Shown here: positions 6,052-8,381 of the stretch, piece after piece
How the letters are laid out: each line of letters opens with the position of its first letter
How positions within the stretch are numbered: position 1 is the first letter of the stretch
The notes under the pieces: model-generated
Databases searched by the model: none
Told to the model about the DNA's origin: nothing
Seen by the model: only the letters and a program-made list of their open reading frames with translations
DNA from: an uncultured Eubacteriales bacterium
Lineage (GTDB): Bacteria; Bacillota; Clostridia; Oscillospirales; Oscillospiraceae
Assembly: GCA_900554705.1 (NCBI GenBank)
Contig: USIH01000097.1
Span: forward strand, 1 to 8,381
Direction: 5' to 3'
Length of the DNA stretch: 8,381 nucleotides
Position numbers and translations under genes: made by a program

Positions 6052-6661
6052 CAGAAACACGAGCTTTTTCCGGCTCTGCGTCAGAAATCTGCTTTCGCTG
6101 ATCGTTTTGAATCTCCTGTTTTTGCTGACCTGCCTGCCGGTGCTCACGCTTCCCGCCGGATGGACGGCGCTGAGCAGCGCGTGTCAGCACATTTTGCTGG
6201 AGGAGAAGGGGCTTTACCGCCGCTTTTGGCGCGACTTCTGCCGGAACTTTTTTCCGTCCCTTCTGTTCGGAGCCGTTTTTTTCGCAGGCCCCGCATTGGC
6301 GCTCTATGGATGCCGGTTTTACTATCGGCTCCCCGAAGGCGCAGGTATCGCGGTCGCGCTTTCTTGTTTTTGCCTGATCGGCAGCTATCTGCTGCTCTGC
6401 GTCGGAGCGTTTGCCTTTCAAATGCAGGCGAGAGTGATGCTTCGTGTGTCGGATGTGCTGAAAAATGCCATCTGTCTGACATTTCACACCCCTCGCGTCG
6501 TGCTGGGGTGGCTGCTGCTCTCCGTCGCGCTTGCTGCGGCGCTCGTCCTGCTGCTGCCATATTCGCTGCCGTGGGTGGTGCTGCTGGGCGGCTCACTTCC
6601 ATGCTTCGCAGCGACGCGTGGCGTGCTGCCGATCATTGACGCGTACATTGTAAAGGAGTGA
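6038..6661 (+). CDS. DUF624/YesL-like small membrane protein
   Basis: This 207-residue polytopic membrane protein resembles the DUF624 (YesL) family found in Firmicute carbohydrate operons. The N-terminus RNLLSLIVLNLLFLLTCLPVL (16-36) is the recognisable family start: a first membrane helix ending in a Leu-Pro-Val turn and followed by the GWTAL...EKG-LYRRFW region (41-64), typical of this family. Further hydrophobic segments lie near 71-93, 103-127, 155-173 and 175-195. It overlaps the regulator gene by 14 bp, with GAGG (6024-6027) 10 nt upstream of its ATG, suggesting coupled translation. The family has no firmly established biochemical role; its persistent pairing with sugar ABC importers suggests a transport accessory or membrane sensor. 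The assignment rests on pattern and context, so it is less certain than its neighbours. Confidence 0.78.
   Translation: MQASDRNTSFFRLCVRNLLSLIVLNLLFLLTCLPVLTLPAGWTALSSACQHILLEEKGLYRRFWRDFCRNFFPSLLFGAVFFAGPALALYGCRFYYRLPEGAGIAVALSCFCLIGSYLLLCVGAFAFQMQARVMLRVSDVLKNAICLTFHTPRVVLGWLLLSVALAAALVLLLPYSLPWVVLLGGSLPCFAATRGVLPIIDAYIVKE
6652..6658 (+). promoter_or_regulatory. ribosome binding site of the GH13 gene
   Basis: AAAGGAG overlaps the end of the DUF624 gene. Two in-frame ATGs follow, at 6663 (4-nt spacer) and 6669 (10-nt spacer). Neither spacing is ideal; I chose 6669 because 4 nt is short, and the difference is only two residues (Met-His). Confidence 0.55.
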
Positions 6662-6668
6662 AATGCAT

Positions 6669-8276
6669 ATGGAACACGCTTGGTGGAAGGAGCGCGTTTT
6701 TTATCAGATCTACCCGCGCAGCTTTCAGGATCACAACGGAGACGGGATCGGCGACATTCAGGGGATCCTGTCGCGGCTGGATTACCTGAAATGGCTGGGC
6801 GTCGGCGCGATATGGCTCTGTCCGGTCTACGATTCACCCAATGCGGACATGGGCTACGATATTCGCGACTATCGGCGCATCATGGCGGAATTTGGCACCA
6901 TGGAGGACTTTGATGAGCTGCTCACACAGCTGCACAAGCGCGACATCAAGCTCGTGATGGACCTCGTGGTCAATCATTCTTCGGATGAGCACCCGTGGTT
7001 CGTTGAGTCGCGCAAGTCAAAGGACAATCCGTATCGGGACTATTATATCTGGCGCGACGGCTGCGACGGAAAGGAGCCGAACAACTGGTCTTCTTTCTTT
7101 ACACCTTCCGCATGGAGCTACGACGCTGCGACACGGCAGTGGTATCTGCATTTGTTCGGAGAAAAGCAGCCTGACCTGAACTGGGAAAACCCCAAGCTGC
7201 GCGAGGAGATCTATTCCATGATCAACTGGTGGCTCGACAAAGGCGTCGATGGCTTCCGCATGGACGTGATCAGCCTGATCGCCAAGGCGGCGGGGCTGCC
7301 GAGCGTGGAAGGGGAGGGCTATGCCTTCGCCGACCGTTACTTTGCCTTTCAGCCGAAGCTGCACGACTATCTGCGACAGATGCGCAGAGTGTGCTTTGAC
7401 GGCCGCGACTGTATGTGCGTCGGCGAGACGACTTGCGTGACGCTGGAAAATGCCAATTCCGTCGTGGGCGACGGGCGGGAGCTGGATCTGCTGTTCCAGT
7501 TTGACATTATGGACATAGACGGGGAGAACGGAAAATGGAACGTCATTCCGTTTGATCTGCAAAGGTTCAAGACGCTGACCGCCGCGTGGCAGAAGACCGT
7601 GCGATGGAACACGCTGTTTTGGGGGAACCATGACCAGCCGCGCATCGTGTCGCGCTGGGGCTGCACGGCGACGGAGGAGCTGCGCAGACGAAGCGCCAAA
7701 ATGCTGGCGGCCGCAATGTATCTACAGCGCGGCACACCGTTTCTCTATCAGGGCGAGGAGATCGGCATGACGAATTTCCCGTTTACCGACGCCGCGCAGC
7801 TACGGGATATTGAAAGCATCCAGCTGCTGAAGGAAAACAAAACGCGCAGAGCGTGGGCGTGGAACGGGATCCTCCATAAGGGACGCGACAATGCGAGAAC
7901 GCCCATGCAGTGGGACGGGACGAAAAACGGCGGATTCAGCACCGGAAAACCGTGGATCGACGTAAATCCCAACACCGCCGAGATCAATGTGCAGCGCGCG
8001 CTGGAGGACAGTAATTCCATTTTACATTTCTACCGCAAGCTGATCGCGCTGCGAAACGGAAGCGAAGTTCTGAAATGGGGCAACTTCTGCCTGCTGGAAG
8101 CGCCGACGCTCTTCGCGTATTGCAGGTGTTACGAAGGCGGGCGTGTTTGCGTGTATTGCAATTTCAGCGCGGAGACACAGCCGCTTCCCGATGGATCCGG
8201 CGGGAAGGTGCTTCTCTCCGAGGGCTTGGAGCACACGGCGCTGGCGCCGTTTGGCTTTGCCGTAACAACGGAGTAA
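6669..8276 (+). CDS. GH13 oligo-1,6-glucosidase (alpha-glucosidase, subfamily 31 type)
   Basis: This 535-residue cytosolic enzyme cleaves glucose from the non-reducing end of short alpha-glucosides. Conserved GH13 regions appear in order: VFYQIYPRSFQD (10-21), DLVVNH (98-103), QPDLNW (167-172), GFRMDV (195-200), GETT (252-255) and FWGNHDQPR (317-325). The catalytic set is Asp199 (nucleophile), Glu253 (acid/base) and Asp322 (transition-state stabiliser). GDGIGDIQGI (25-34) is typical of the oligo-1,6-glucosidase/dextran-glucosidase group. Val200, directly after the nucleophile, is the known marker for alpha-1,6 rather than alpha-1,4 specificity. There is no signal peptide and the length is close to the 550-560 residues usual for the group. 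It is the last gene of the operon and would reduce the products of the GH66 enzyme to glucose. Start at 6663 is equally possible. Confidence 0.95.
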   Translation: MEHAWWKERVFYQIYPRSFQDHNGDGIGDIQGILSRLDYLKWLGVGAIWLCPVYDSPNADMGYDIRDYRRIMAEFGTMEDFDELLTQLHKRDIKLVMDLVVNHSSDEHPWFVESRKSKDNPYRDYYIWRDGCDGKEPNNWSSFFTPSAWSYDAATRQWYLHLFGEKQPDLNWENPKLREEIYSMINWWLDKGVDGFRMDVISLIAKAAGLPSVEGEGYAFADRYFAFQPKLHDYLRQMRRVCFDGRDCMCVGETTCVTLENANSVVGDGRELDLLFQFDIMDIDGENGKWNVIPFDLQRFKTLTAAWQKTVRWNTLFWGNHDQPRIVSRWGCTATEELRRRSAKMLAAAMYLQRGTPFLYQGEEIGMTNFPFTDAAQLRDIESIQLLKENKTRRAWAWNGILHKGRDNARTPMQWDGTKNGGFSTGKPWIDVNPNTAEINVQRALEDSNSILHFYRKLIALRNGSEVLKWGNFCLLEAPTLFAYCRCYEGGRVCVYCNFSAETQPLPDGSGGKVLLSEGLEHTALAPFGFAVTTE

Positions 8277-8293
8277 GCAACGTCTCTGAAAAG

Positions 8294-8326
8294 CAATGCC
8301 CCTGAGGCAAGGCCTCAGGGGCATTG
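8294..8326 (+). terminator. operon-end hairpin lacking a proper U-tract
   Basis: A perfect 15-bp stem (8294-8308 with 8312-8326) closes a 3-nt loop (aag), 17 bp after the GH13 stop codon. Its placement and strength fit the operon terminator. On the + strand, however, the next bases are TCAGTCTG rather than a T run, because the 55-bp repeat starts exactly there. On the - strand the hairpin is followed by CTTTTC, so it may end transcription coming from the right. Confidence 0.7.
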
Positions 8327-8381
8327 TCAGTCTGTCAAAGAACTACAAAAACGCCCTCGTTTCTGGTATAATAGAAGAAAC
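8327..8381 (+). repeat. 55-bp terminal inverted repeat, right copy
   Basis: This is the exact inverted partner of 1-55. Reading rightward it contains an extended -10, TG at 8364-8365 and TATAAT at 8367-8372, with only a weak -35 (TACAAA, 8344-8349). The promoter faces out of the window, as expected for one driving a gene of the repeated element. TTGACA lies on the - strand at 8333-8338, facing the operon. The repeat begins at the last base of the hairpin stem. Confidence 0.85.

Noticed and set aside
1..8381. CRISPR array, tRNA or rRNA genes, toxin-antitoxin or defence genes
   Set aside because: No regularly spaced direct repeats, no cloverleaf or rRNA sequence, and every sizeable frame is explained by the sugar operon or its antisense shadows.
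1..8381. Terminal repeats as evidence of a complete circular plasmid or phage
   Set aside because: The end repeats are inverted, not direct, and no replication, packaging or structural genes are present.

Overview
The window is a compact bacterial sugar-use locus: seven genes, all on the + strand, spaced like one operon and occupying 388-8276. GC-rich coding sequence, strong AGGAGG-type ribosome binding sites, a lipoprotein-type binding protein and sigma-A-like promoters point to a Gram-positive Firmicute. The gene set and style suggest a gut-type clostridium such as Oscillospiraceae/Ruminococcaceae, but there is no rRNA or marker gene, so the taxon is an inference.

Layout: 1-55 is one copy of a 55-bp repeat, followed at once by a terminator hairpin (54-87). 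Positions 88-387 are non-coding and hold two good promoter candidates and a GC-rich leader. Then come an ABC sugar-binding lipoprotein (388-1623), a stem-loop (1645-1677), two ABC permeases (1699-2646 and 2649-3524), a glycoside hydrolase family 66 (GH66) endo-dextranase-like enzyme without a signal peptide (3521-5137), an AraC-family regulator (5140-6051), a small DUF624/YesL-like membrane protein (6038-6661) and a GH13 oligo-1,6-glucosidase (6669-8276). A hairpin (8294-8326) follows, and the window ends with a second, exactly inverted copy of the 55-bp repeat (8327-8381).

How the genes fit together: the lipoprotein captures an oligosaccharide and the two permeases import it, with the ATPase supplied from elsewhere. 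The cytosolic GH66 enzyme is expected to cut internal alpha-1,6-glucosidic links (dextran fragments, long or cyclic isomaltooligosaccharides). The GH13 enzyme has Val after its catalytic nucleophile, the signature of alpha-1,6 specificity, and would finish the job to glucose. The AraC-type protein probably senses an import or breakdown product. This resembles the streptococcal msm/dexB logic, but with a GH66 enzyme placed inside the cell and inside the importer operon.

The points most worth a second look are the intracellular GH66 in an import operon; the perfect 55-bp terminal inverted repeats, each abutting a hairpin and carrying an outward extended -10 promoter; a near-consensus promoter with an inverted repeat inside the GH66 gene; and a stem-loop between the binding protein and permease genes that may control the permease ribosome binding site.
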